This document shows, in pieces, positions 27,100-36,279 of a stretch of DNA of 64,000 bases. The stretch comes from Candidatus Kryptonium thompsonii (GTDB lineage Bacteria; Bacteroidota; Ignavibacteria; Kryptoniales; Kryptoniaceae). The stretch is from assembly GCA_001442925.1 (NCBI GenBank), contig LDXX01000002.1:159557-223556 (forward strand). Reading direction: 5' to 3'. Position 1 is the first letter of the stretch. Every line of letters begins with the position of its first letter. The notes under the pieces are model-generated. The model saw only the letters and a list, made by a program, of their open reading frames with translations, had not been told where the DNA came from and searched no databases. The position numbers were made by a program, and so were the translations under genes.

Positions 27100-27155
27100 A
27101 CTCACCCCCTTGATTTCCCTTCTCTAAGTTCTTGGAGAGGGGTTAGGGGGTGAGT
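27100..27155. repeat. Palindromic repeat R2, left border of DUF559 unit
   Basis: Outer arms ACTCACCCCCT (27100-27110) and AGGGGGTGAGT (27145-27155) are perfect inverted repeats. An inner, less perfect stem (CCCTTCTCTAAG / CTTGGAGAGGGG) lies within. Confidence 0.88.
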
Positions 27156-27213
27156 AAAATTTAAATTTATTTGAATTGAGCCGGGAAGCTTAAAGAATAA
27201 TTGGTTGCTTTTA

Positions 27214-27579
27214 ATGACTAAAAAGCAAATAATTGAAATAGCAAGGCAATTAAGAAAACAGCAGACGGTATCGGAGAGAAAATTATGGGAAATTTTGCGA
27301 GGCAGAAAATTTTTAGGACTGAAGTTTTTGCGGCAACACCCAATAATATATATTTGCAACGATAAGCTTCACTTTTTTATAGCCGACTTTTATTGTGCGG
27401 AAAAGAAAATTGTTTTAGAGCTTGATGGGAAGGTGCACGATTCTCAGAAAGATAGAGATCAAATGAGAGATTACATCATTAACAGTATGGGATTAAAAGT
27501 CTTGAGGATAAAAAATGAAGAGCTGCTTGATATTGAATTAGTTTTAGAACGGATAAAAAACTTTATTGAATCTGTTTAA
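27214..27579 (+). CDS. DUF559 family Vsr/PD-(D/E)xK-like endonuclease
   Basis: Encodes 121 residues from ATG 27214 (TTG 27205 is possible). The sequence holds the DUF559 pattern: helical N-terminus (TVSERKLWEILRGRK), LGLKFLRQHPI, then FIADFYCAEKKIVLELDG with Asp58, Glu69 and Asp71 as the likely nuclease core, His75, and LRIKNEE at the end. The family has the very-short-patch/type II restriction-enzyme fold and is predicted to cut DNA. No methylase or restriction partner is nearby. The gene is closely framed by two palindromes (R2, R3) of the same family, which suggests that gene plus borders form one mobile or selfish unit inserted into the glucan locus. Confidence 0.85.
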   Translation: MTKKQIIEIARQLRKQQTVSERKLWEILRGRKFLGLKFLRQHPIIYICNDKLHFFIADFYCAEKKIVLELDGKVHDSQKDRDQMRDYIINSMGLKVLRIKNEELLDIELVLERIKNFIESV

Positions 27580-27642
27580 TTAACTCACCCCTTTAGTTCC
27601 CCCTCTCTATTTCGATAGAGAGGGGGTTAGGGGGTGAGTTAA
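27580..27642. repeat. Palindromic repeat R3, right border of DUF559 unit
   Basis: Outer arms TTAACTCACCCC (27580-27591) and GGGGTGAGTTAA (27631-27642) are perfect inverted repeats. A perfect 12-bp inner stem (CCCCCTCTCTAT 27599-27610, ATAGAGAGGGGG 27615-27626) closes on TTCG. It starts at the stop codon region of the DUF559 gene. Confidence 0.9.
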
Positions 27643-27671
27643 AAAACCAAAACATAGGGGAAATTACCTTT

Positions 27672-30600
27672 ATGCTCAAAATTTTTATATTTATTCTAAT
27701 CTTCGCTCAATCTCTTCTCTCACAAATTGTCCCTGTGACATTTTATTATAAACCACAAACCCCTGTAAATTCTGTTTTTCTGGCTGGCACATTTAACAAT
27801 TGGGGAAATAATGTTAATGGAATTGTCTCAGATACAACATTTAGAATGCGTTACGATGCTAGTAATGGTGTCTGGTATAAAGTTCAAAATCTCGGCGTTG
27901 GAATTCATGAATATAAATTTGTCGAAGATAGAAACGGCGATGGCAAAGGGGAGACATGGATAACTGATCCAAACAACCCAAGAGTTAATTATTCGAATTA
28001 TAACAATTCAATTCTCATCGTTTCCGATCCGATGGTTTTCCACCTTTTGCCAAAGCATGGCACGATAACGAATCGCGATCAACCGGAGATCTCAGCTTAT
28101 ATTTTTTATTCATCCAGTACGACAATTTCAGAGATTAATCTTTATATAGATAATGTTCTTGTCCCAAATGGAATTACATATTTTAATCCGGGAAATCAAA
28201 AGTTTAGCTATACTCCATCTCAACCTCTTTCAAATGGTCAGCATTTTATAAAACTTGAAGTTAAAACATCAACTGGTAAAACTGCTTCTGATACCTCGCG
28301 TTTTACTGTTGATGTAACATATAGAATTTATCAGGCTGAATATGAATTTATATTTGACCCGAGAAGTTCAAGAAATTCCTACAGAAATATAACCTCGGTT
28401 AGTTTACGCGGTGAGTTCAATAATTGGGGGGAAGACCCGATGCAATACGATTCACTTCGCGGTGTGTGGACAAAAACTTTGAGATTAACCGAGGGGGAAT
28501 ATGAGTATAAGTTTTATCTTAATGGATCAATATGGACTGCTGATCCGGATAATCCTGTGACTCGGGGGACTTATGGAAATTCGGTTGCTTATGTGAGCCG
28601 GATATTGAAGCCGTATTTTAAAGTTTTAAATCCGCCGAACGGAAAGATTTACTCTGATACAGTTAACTCAATTAATGTGATCGCGAAAGTTTTTGATAGT
28701 TCAAGGGAGAAAGGTATTAACCCAAATAGTGTAAAGGTTTATCTTGATGGGGTTTTGATTCAATCAAACTACGACACAGTTACCAAGACAGTTACGGCGC
28801 AAATTAATAACTTAACACATGGAAGGCATGAGTTAAAATTTGAAGCAAGCGATAAAGATGGCAATTATGGGGTAACTTATTCAGCATTTGGGGTTTATCC
28901 TTCCAATTCGGGATTCCATTATGTTGATAACACTGGTGATGATTTGGGGGATGGTGATTATGTTTACCCCAATGGATTTAGTCCTGGTTCATGTGATATA
29001 CAAGAATTTAACGCCCGTGCCAATCAAACAGGGGATACAATTTTCTTTACGATAAAACTTAGAGATATAACTCAAAACACATCCATTGCTTTCTTAATAA
29101 ACAGTGCAATTGACAATTTTATCCCTGATCCATTTTCAGCAGAGATTAAAATTCCAGATTTCAGCGATCGTGGAGTTTACATTATATCTGCTCCAGGTGT
29201 TAATGATCAGCGATTTAATGCGATTTATACAAAGGCTGACCCATTGACAAAAGTTAGAAACATTAGCTATAATGCGAATGCTTCCATAACATCCGACACG
29301 CTTAAATTCTATCTTACACTTGATGAGATTATAAACTATCTTGGTTCGTTTAGTGGGAAGCTTTATTATGCGATTTATTCATTTCTTATTGATGCGAACG
29401 GTACTGCTGTAAAGATTACATCTGCAAATGGAGGAAACGATCAAAATGGTAATCCGAAGGTTTTTGATCTTGCTTTCATTGACGATGCGATTCAGAGAAA
29501 GATTTTAAGTTACTATATCGTCGGTTCAAGTCCAATACTTGCTTCAATTGATAATGAGGGTCGTGGCTTTGCAGGGATAACGCCATCGCAAATTGGGATT
29601 GATATGAGCGGTGTTCCAATCGTCAAGATCACAACTCAACCGAGGAAGACGCGGAAAACTTCAATTACGATTCGCGGTGAGATAACACATCAGGATGGAA
29701 CTCCTGCAAATGAGGTAACATATGTTGAAGTTTTCATCAATGGTAATAAAGGAACATTTGGTGCGTCTGGTGGGAAATTTTCTGTACCTGTTAATTTGGT
29801 TGAGGGTGATAACATAATTCAAGTGAAAGCAACAATTGGAAACAAATCGGGTTATTCAAATAAAGTTAACATTTATAGAATCGTTGAACATAAACCATTT
29901 GCAAAAATTAAATTTTCTGTCAGCGGTTCGAATATAATTCTTGACGCAAGTGAAAGTTCAGATCCGGATTCTGATCCTTTGACATTTGTTTGGTTTGCTG
30001 ATTCGACAAATCCAGAAATTATTCCTGGTGTAAATGGTTCGACCACAGCAAGCGTAACTATTTCAAAACCGTCTAAGCCCGGTGAATATTACTTTACACT
30101 CATTGCTCGCGATCCGGCTGGAAATGCTGACACTACAAGGAACTATTTCGAAATAAGAACTGATGGCAGCGTTTATCTTCCGGGTTATGCGGATAATCCA
30201 TCTTGGGTTAAAAATGCGAGAATGTATTTAGTTTTCTTGCACTCTTTTACTCAAGAAGGCACGATAAAAGCAGCTACACAAAAGCTTGACTATGTAAAAT
30301 CAATGGGATATAATGTGATCTGGCTGATGCCGATAATGAAAAATCAGTATACAATTGACGCTGTTGGGGGTGGATATGGAATTGTGGACTTTTATCAAAT
30401 TGCACCTGAATATGGGACAATGGATGATTTTAAAGAATTTCTTAACAAAGCACATTCGCTCGGGATAAAGGTTATCCTTGACATAACTCCAAATCATGTT
30501 GCAGATGGTCATCCGTGGATCCAAAGCATTAGAAGATATTGGTTGGATTCCCCCTATTGGGATTTTGTCCAACATGAGATTTTTGCACATAATGAAGAAT

Positions 30601-31919
30601 TACCCCAATCTTACGCACCTGATTCAGCTTATGTTCGATATGCCGATTGGACGCTTGCAAATTTAAATTGGTCTGATGTTGATTTAAGAAGTTATATGCT
30701 TGATGTGTTGAAGTGGTGGGTGAAAGATGTTGGGGTTGATGGATTTAGGTTTGATGTTTACTGGGGACCACAAAGAAGATATGGTGAACAGAACTTTGGT
30801 ATCCCAATTAGAAACACTTTAAAACATGTAAAACCTGACATTCTGCTTCTTGCAGAAGCTGCGGGAACTGGACCGGGAACGGAAGTGATTTATGCAGACA
30901 GCAGTGGAGGAGTTGATGCTGCTTATGATAGAAATATGTGGAATGTATTTAGAAATGCTTACTCGTTGAGCTTAAATGAAATTAACGACAGGGCGACAAA
31001 TTATGGGTATTATCCTGGTCCAAATTCTCAATATCTGCGATACATGGAAAATCAAGATGAAACTCGAATTGCTCTTATTTATCAAAGTGATTTGAGGAGA
31101 ACTAAACCACTTGCGACAATTTTATTTACAATTCCAGGGATTCCGCTTGTTCATGCTGGTCAAGAAGTTGGTTTCGGAAATGGGATGAATGAATTCGAAG
31201 GCAGAAGGTTTAAAATTAATTGGAATGATCCTGATAAAGAAATCTTGCAATCCCATTATCAGCGTCTTGCATTTATAAGGGATAAATTCCCCGCTTTTAG
31301 AGGTCGAGAGCATCAAATGATAAGTACAAATGATCCAAGAGTTTACGCCTATGTGAAAAAATATGAAAATCAAAATGGACTCGTTATCGTTAATCTTTCA
31401 GCAGATGCCAAAACTGTTAATTTGAATGTCAAAGATTATGTCCTGTTTACGGGTGGAATTCAGCCAGGGCAAAATTATTATTTAAATGACTTGTTCTCAA
31501 ACAGTTATTCTATCGTTAATGGTGACGCATTGCAAAATATCTCTGTAACACTTGAACCTTATGGCTCAGCTGTCTTTACCATTTCTTTAACACGCGATAC
31601 TGTTTCAGTTCCGCCGATCGTCTCCGTAAAAGATGGTATGGGCGAATTTATTCCACGAAAATTCAAACTTTATCAAAACTACCCAAATCCGTTCAACCCC
31701 TCAACATTTATTGAATTTGACATACCTGAAAGGGCTAAAGTTAGGCTTGTGGTGCATGATGTATTGGGTCGAGAAATTAAAGTTTTAATTGATGGAGAAC
31801 TCGAACCTGGAAGGCATAGGGTTAAGTTTGATTCTGGTGGTTTACCGACGGGTGTTTATTTTTATCGTTTATCTTACAATGGCTTTAGTGAAGTAAGAAA
31901 GATGATTTTAATAAAATGA
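27672..31919 (+). CDS. T9SS-secreted multidomain GH13 alpha-amylase-like enzyme
   Basis: Encodes 1415 residues. Signal peptide (1-17); two CBM48-like modules (about 20-120, FLAGTFNNWG; about 225-310, LRGEFNNWGED); an Ig-like part; a glucodextranase-C/DOMON-like domain (about 415-620, DDLGDGDYVYP); a PKD-like domain (about 745-830, SSDPDSDPLTFVW); a GH13 barrel (about 860-1230); a beta C-domain; and a T9SS sorting domain from about 1325. Conserved GH13 regions: DITPNHVA (Asp937-His942), nucleophile Asp1028 in GFRFDVYWG, acid/base Glu1062 in LLAEAAG, and Asp1129 in ENQDETR, where the usual His before Asp is Gln. It should cut alpha-1,4 and possibly alpha-1,6 glucans at the cell surface. Its stop overlaps the GH57 gene start by ATGA. 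Confidence 0.9.
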   Translation: MLKIFIFILIFAQSLLSQIVPVTFYYKPQTPVNSVFLAGTFNNWGNNVNGIVSDTTFRMRYDASNGVWYKVQNLGVGIHEYKFVEDRNGDGKGETWITDPNNPRVNYSNYNNSILIVSDPMVFHLLPKHGTITNRDQPEISAYIFYSSSTTISEINLYIDNVLVPNGITYFNPGNQKFSYTPSQPLSNGQHFIKLEVKTSTGKTASDTSRFTVDVTYRIYQAEYEFIFDPRSSRNSYRNITSVSLRGEFNNWGEDPMQYDSLRGVWTKTLRLTEGEYEYKFYLNGSIWTADPDNPVTRGTYGNSVAYVSRILKPYFKVLNPPNGKIYSDTVNSINVIAKVFDSSREKGINPNSVKVYLDGVLIQSNYDTVTKTVTAQINNLTHGRHELKFEASDKDGNYGVTYSAFGVYPSNSGFHYVDNTGDDLGDGDYVYPNGFSPGSCDIQEFNARANQTGDTIFFTIKLRDITQNTSIAFLINSAIDNFIPDPFSAEIKIPDFSDRGVYIISAPGVNDQRFNAIYTKADPLTKVRNISYNANASITSDTLKFYLTLDEIINYLGSFSGKLYYAIYSFLIDANGTAVKITSANGGNDQNGNPKVFDLAFIDDAIQRKILSYYIVGSSPILASIDNEGRGFAGITPSQIGIDMSGVPIVKITTQPRKTRKTSITIRGEITHQDGTPANEVTYVEVFINGNKGTFGASGGKFSVPVNLVEGDNIIQVKATIGNKSGYSNKVNIYRIVEHKPFAKIKFSVSGSNIILDASESSDPDSDPLTFVWFADSTNPEIIPGVNGSTTASVTISKPSKPGEYYFTLIARDPAGNADTTRNYFEIRTDGSVYLPGYADNPSWVKNARMYLVFLHSFTQEGTIKAATQKLDYVKSMGYNVIWLMPIMKNQYTIDAVGGGYGIVDFYQIAPEYGTMDDFKEFLNKAHSLGIKVILDITPNHVADGHPWIQSIRRYWLDSPYWDFVQHEIFAHNEELPQSYAPDSAYVRYADWTLANLNWSDVDLRSYMLDVLKWWVKDVGVDGFRFDVYWGPQRRYGEQNFGIPIRNTLKHVKPDILLLAEAAGTGPGTEVIYADSSGGVDAAYDRNMWNVFRNAYSLSLNEINDRATNYGYYPGPNSQYLRYMENQDETRIALIYQSDLRRTKPLATILFTIPGIPLVHAGQEVGFGNGMNEFEGRRFKINWNDPDKEILQSHYQRLAFIRDKFPAFRGREHQMISTNDPRVYAYVKKYENQNGLVIVNLSADAKTVNLNVKDYVLFTGGIQPGQNYYLNDLFSNSYSIVNGDALQNISVTLEPYGSAVFTISLTRDTVSVPPIVSVKDGMGEFIPRKFKLYQNYPNPFNPSTFIEFDIPERAKVRLVVHDVLGREIKVLIDGELEPGRHRVKFDSGGLPTGVYFYRLSYNGFSEVRKMILIK

Positions 31920-34156
31920 AAATAAAACCACATCGAGTAATGCTTTATATTTTTCTCTTCCTTTTCCTTGCTCCTCCATTACTTTCCCAGCCAAGATTTG
32001 AGAATGGTTATGTTGTATTTCAACTGTATGCTCCGGATGCGAAATCAGTTGTAGTTGCAGGGGATTTTAACGGTTGGCGAACTGATGATTTCTTAACTAA
32101 AGATGAAACCGGTATTTGGTCGAAAAAATTTAAAGTTAAACCCGGAGTTTATCAGTATAAATTCATCGTCGATGGTAAATGGATGCTTGATCCAGCTAAC
32201 CCTGTTAAAGTGGAAAATTTTAATCGCACGGATTTTAATTCCATCTTTGTTTTATCTTATGATTGGAAAATTTTATTACAATCTGAACCTGACGCGAAGC
32301 CAAATCCTCAAGATATCTATCCAAAGACGAACAGAATCTACCTTAACATAATCTGGCATCAACATCAGCCGTCTTACCTCGATCCTGAAAAAGACGAACT
32401 TCAAGGACCATGGGTGAGAACCCACGGGACTAAGGATTATTATGACATGGCGAGCTTGCTCGAGAAATACCCCAATGTCCATGTAACTATAAATTTGACC
32501 TCGTCTTTACTTTACCAGCTGAGTGAATACTATGTTAAGAGATTAAAGCCGTACTTTGATCCTAAAAAGAATAGGATTGACGCAGAGAGATATTTTAAAG
32601 ATAATGTTAAAGTCGATCCATGGATTGATTTGATGCTGAAAGACTCGAAAAATTTCACGGAGTATGAACTTGGCTATATTTATAAAAATCCATGGAATTG
32701 TTTCAGTGTCAGCGAAGTTGTGATTGATAGGTTTCCAGAGTATAAGGCTTTGAAGCAAAAGGATCCCGCTAAATATACAGTGGATGATCTTAGAAAAATT
32801 AAATTTTTCTTTTACCTTTCAAATTTTGACCCAGATTTCTTAAATGGGAAGGTGAAACTCGCAAACGGATTTGAAGTTGATTTGACTGACCTTGTTCAGA
32901 AAAAAGATGGAAAATATTACCTGAAAAAAGAGATCACTGAAGATGATTGCAATCGAATTGTTGCTGAGACATATAAAATTTTATCTGCTGTAATTCCAGT
33001 CCATAAAAAGTTGATGTATGATCCTGTTAAAAGAACTGGTCAAATTGAGGTTATAACCACGCCGTTTTATCATCCAATTTTGCCTTTGATATATGACACG
33101 GATATAGCGAAGCTGCCTCAACCCAATGATAAACTTCCTGAGAGATTTAGTTATCCCGAAGACGCTGATGCTCAGATAAAAAAATCGATCGCATACTATC
33201 AAAAAATTTTCGGGCAAAAACCTTTAGGAATGTGGCCAGCGGAAGGATCCGTATCTGAGCAGGTTGTTTCTCTGTTCGTGAGGAATGGAATAAGATGGAT
33301 AGCAACGGATGAGAAAGTTTTAGCAAGATCGAAACCCGAAAACCAACCTTTTTATTATCCATATTTTGTTGATGAGGATACTATTTACGGCAAGAAGGAC
33401 GAAACGAAATCATTACTTATTGTTTTCAGGGATACAAAACTTTCAGATGCCATCGGATTTACTTATCAAAACTATGAACCTGAAATTGCAGCTGATGATT
33501 TTATAAGATATGTGTTAAGTTTTGCACCTGAAGATTCAACTGATGAAAGGCTGATCACGGTTATACTTGATGGTGAAAATGCATGGGAATGGTATAGGAA
33601 AGATGAAGACGGCAAAGTTTTTTTAAATGCACTTTACAGAAAATTAAGTAAATTGTATGATGAAGGCCAAGTTATAACTGTGACGATGAGCGAGTGGATT
33701 TATGGAAATCCCAAGCGTGGCATCAAACCGCACAAGATTACATCTCACGCTGAACTTGAACCGCTCTGGGCTGGAAGTTGGATAAACGCTAATTTTGACA
33801 CATGGATCGGTGAAGATGAAGAAAATTTAGCTTGGGAATATCTTTTAAAAGTTAGAAGAGATATCGAAAAGTTGAAAGTTCCACGACCGAATCCAGCATC
33901 GGATTTACCAAAATTGGAAACTCGAAGATATTTTGAATACAGGGCATGGGAATCACTTTATGCCGCTGAAGGCAGTGACTGGTTTTGGTGGTATGGCAAA
34001 GATCAAAACGCTCTTGGTGGGGATGAGCCATTTGATGTTGGCTTTAGAACTCATTTAATAAATGTTTACAAGTTTTTGCAAAATGCAGGTTATAAGATTG
34101 AGATTCCGAAGTTTTTATTTAGCCCGATTTTGAGAGATAAAAAAGATCAACCTTGA
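31916..34156 (+). CDS. Exported GH57 glycoside hydrolase with CBM48 module
   Basis: Encodes 746 residues. Signal peptide (1-25); CBM48/AMPK-type glycogen-binding module (about 30-115, VVVAGDFNGWRTDD); GH57 domain (about 140-700). The five GH57 regions are visible: HQHQP (148-152), GPWVRTHG, MWPAEGSVSE with nucleophile Glu443, LDGENAWEW with acid/base Asp552, and the helix after SHAELEPLW. GH57 enzymes include amylopullulanases and alpha-amylases, mostly from thermophiles. There is no sorting domain, so it is probably periplasmic and degrades imported maltodextrins. Coupled by ATGA overlap to the GH13 gene and by TGATG to the binding-protein gene. Confidence 0.92.
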   Translation: MKIKPHRVMLYIFLFLFLAPPLLSQPRFENGYVVFQLYAPDAKSVVVAGDFNGWRTDDFLTKDETGIWSKKFKVKPGVYQYKFIVDGKWMLDPANPVKVENFNRTDFNSIFVLSYDWKILLQSEPDAKPNPQDIYPKTNRIYLNIIWHQHQPSYLDPEKDELQGPWVRTHGTKDYYDMASLLEKYPNVHVTINLTSSLLYQLSEYYVKRLKPYFDPKKNRIDAERYFKDNVKVDPWIDLMLKDSKNFTEYELGYIYKNPWNCFSVSEVVIDRFPEYKALKQKDPAKYTVDDLRKIKFFFYLSNFDPDFLNGKVKLANGFEVDLTDLVQKKDGKYYLKKEITEDDCNRIVAETYKILSAVIPVHKKLMYDPVKRTGQIEVITTPFYHPILPLIYDTDIAKLPQPNDKLPERFSYPEDADAQIKKSIAYYQKIFGQKPLGMWPAEGSVSEQVVSLFVRNGIRWIATDEKVLARSKPENQPFYYPYFVDEDTIYGKKDETKSLLIVFRDTKLSDAIGFTYQNYEPEIAADDFIRYVLSFAPEDSTDERLITVILDGENAWEWYRKDEDGKVFLNALYRKLSKLYDEGQVITVTMSEWIYGNPKRGIKPHKITSHAELEPLWAGSWINANFDTWIGEDEENLAWEYLLKVRRDIEKLKVPRPNPASDLPKLETRRYFEYRAWESLYAAEGSDWFWWYGKDQNALGGDEPFDVGFRTHLINVYKFLQNAGYKIEIPKFLFSPILRDKKDQP

Positions 34157-35388
34157 TGATGAAAATAGTTCGATTAGTCGCGATTTTTTTAGTCTTTTTG
34201 TTTATCTCATGTTCTAAAGATAATCCTGAAAGAGTTAGAATCGTCATATGGCATCAGAAGCCACCCGGCGAGCGGGAGATACTTGAGCAAGCGGTAAAGA
34301 GATACATGGAGCATCATCCAAATGTAAAAGTTATTGTTTTGTATAAAGAGACGGAGGAACTTAGATCAGCATATATCATATCCGCAATAGCTGGAAAGGG
34401 ACCTGACATAGTTTATGGACCAAGCGATCAAGTTGGACCTTTTGAATTGCTTCAAATTATTAGACCACTTGAGGAAATTTTTGACACAAGCTTTTTAAAT
34501 CAGTTCGATCATCGGGGGTTGCTTTGGTATAAAGGACATCTTTATCAAATCGGGGATCAAATTGGGAATCACCTTTTTCTTTTGTATAACAAGGAACTTG
34601 TCAAGAAGCCACCCCAGACGATGAGCGAATTAATTAAAATTGGAAAGGAATTAACAAAAGATTTTGACGGGGATGGAAAGATCGATCAGTATGGTCTTGT
34701 TTGGAATTATACTGAGCCTTTTTTCTTCATACCATTTTTAACTGGATTTGGCGGGTGGGTGATGGATTCTGCGGGGAATCCGACTTTGAACACTGAGGCA
34801 ACTGTGCAAGCATTGAAATTTGTTCGCGATTTAAGGGATAAATACAAAATTATTCCGAGGGAATGTGATTACAATACTGCTGATGCGTTGTTTAAAGAGG
34901 GACGGGCTGGGATGCTTATAAATGGTCCATGGTCCATCGGCGGATACAAGAAAGCAGGTGTTAAATTCGGAATAACTCGAATTCCAAAGGTTGAAGCTAC
35001 GGGGCTTTGGCCAGCTCCAATGGTTTCAATAAAGGGTTATTTAATTAATGTAAACGTTGATGAAAAAAAGTTGCCATACGTTCTTGATTTGTTCAAATAT
35101 CTTGTCAGCGCGGAAGTTCAACTTGAGCTCACAAAATCTCTTGGCACGATACCGACACATAAAAAAGCGTTAGAAAATGAAATTGTGATAAGTGATTCGT
35201 TGGTTCAATCTTCCATTTGGCAAGCTGAAGTTGGGAGGCCAATGCCAGTTGTTCCCGAGCTTAGGGCAATATGGGATGCGATGCGTCCGTATTATCAAGC
35301 GGTCCTTGGCGGAACAATGACCCCAGAGGAAGCAGCCATCAAAATGCAGCAACTTGCGGTAAAAAAGATTGAGGAAATGAATGAATAG
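34156..35388 (+). CDS. Sugar ABC transporter substrate-binding lipoprotein (MalE-like)
   Basis: Encodes about 410 residues. The N-terminus has a hydrophobic segment and the lipobox FISC, so the mature protein is lipid-anchored. The family 1 solute-binding fold is shown by VRIVIWHQKPPGE, the GPDIVYGPSD loop, LLYNKELVKKPPQTMSEL, and NGPWSIGGYKKAGVKFGI. This is the pattern of maltose/maltodextrin binding proteins. The stop of the GH57 gene overlaps the start (TGATG), and MalF- and MalG-like permeases follow, so it probably captures maltodextrins released by the GH13 and GH57 enzymes. A second ATG at 34159 is equally possible. Confidence 0.92.
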   Translation: MMKIVRLVAIFLVFLFISCSKDNPERVRIVIWHQKPPGEREILEQAVKRYMEHHPNVKVIVLYKETEELRSAYIISAIAGKGPDIVYGPSDQVGPFELLQIIRPLEEIFDTSFLNQFDHRGLLWYKGHLYQIGDQIGNHLFLLYNKELVKKPPQTMSELIKIGKELTKDFDGDGKIDQYGLVWNYTEPFFFIPFLTGFGGWVMDSAGNPTLNTEATVQALKFVRDLRDKYKIIPRECDYNTADALFKEGRAGMLINGPWSIGGYKKAGVKFGITRIPKVEATGLWPAPMVSIKGYLINVNVDEKKLPYVLDLFKYLVSAEVQLELTKSLGTIPTHKKALENEIVISDSLVQSSIWQAEVGRPMPVVPELRAIWDAMRPYYQAVLGGTMTPEEAAIKMQQLAVKKIEEMNE

Positions 35389-36262
35389 AAGAACATTATT
35401 CATACTTGTATTTTTGCTTCCCGCTTTGTTGATAATGTTTGGCGTCATCGTTTATCCCTTCTTTTATAATATCGTTCTTTCTTTTTCGAATATGAGTTTA
35501 CGGCATTTTCGAGATTGGAAGATAATTGGCTTTAGACAATATGTTAAGGTTTTCACGGAGAATACATTCTATGTTGTGTTTTTAAAAACCCTTATATGGA
35601 CTTTTGTGAATGTAATTTTCCATGTTACGATAGGAGTTTTTCTCGCCTTGCTTTTAAACAGAAAATCGCTTAGGTTCAAACCCATTTTTAGAACGCTTTT
35701 GATTTTGCCGTGGGCGATCCCACAAGTTATAACTGCGTTGACATGGCGAAGCATGTTCAATTACGAATATGGTGCGATAAATATTTTCATCGCTAAATAT
35801 CTTAACATGTCACCCGTTGAATGGCTTTTGAGACCTTTTGAGGCATTTACTGCGTGTATCATCACTAATGTATGGCTTGGCTTTCCGTTTATGATGGTCG
35901 TCGCTCTCGGAGGATTGCAAAGCATTCCAAGTGAGCTTTATGAAGCGGCTGACATCGATGGTGCATCGGCTTGGCAAAAATTTAAAAATATAACCGTGCC
36001 ATTTTTAAGACCTGTGATGGCGCCAGCAATTACGCTCGGCATTATTTGGACATTTAATAATCTTAATATCGTATGGCTCGTTTCAAATGGCGGTGAACCA
36101 AGCGATCAAACTCACATACTTGTCTCGTATGTTTATAAAGCCGCGTTCAACCTTTATAGATATGGCTACGCTGCTGCTTTGTCCGTAGTGATATTTTTAA
36201 TTTTGCTTGTAATTGGAATTTATTTCCTTAAAAAGACAAAAGCGGTCGAATCAATTTACTAA
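35381..36262 (+). CDS. Sugar ABC transporter permease (MalF-like)
   Basis: Encodes 293 residues with six predicted membrane helices. The cytoplasmic EAA loop YEAADIDGASAWQKFKNITV marks the binding-protein-dependent permease family. It lacks the long N-terminal extension and periplasmic P2 loop of E. coli MalF and looks like the shorter UgpA/LacF type. It overlaps the binding-protein gene by 8 bp and is followed 17 bp later by the second permease. Confidence 0.92.
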   Translation: MNRRTLFILVFLLPALLIMFGVIVYPFFYNIVLSFSNMSLRHFRDWKIIGFRQYVKVFTENTFYVVFLKTLIWTFVNVIFHVTIGVFLALLLNRKSLRFKPIFRTLLILPWAIPQVITALTWRSMFNYEYGAINIFIAKYLNMSPVEWLLRPFEAFTACIITNVWLGFPFMMVVALGGLQSIPSELYEAADIDGASAWQKFKNITVPFLRPVMAPAITLGIIWTFNNLNIVWLVSNGGEPSDQTHILVSYVYKAAFNLYRYGYAAALSVVIFLILLVIGIYFLKKTKAVESIY

Positions 36263-36279
36263 ATAAAGTTTGACGCAAG

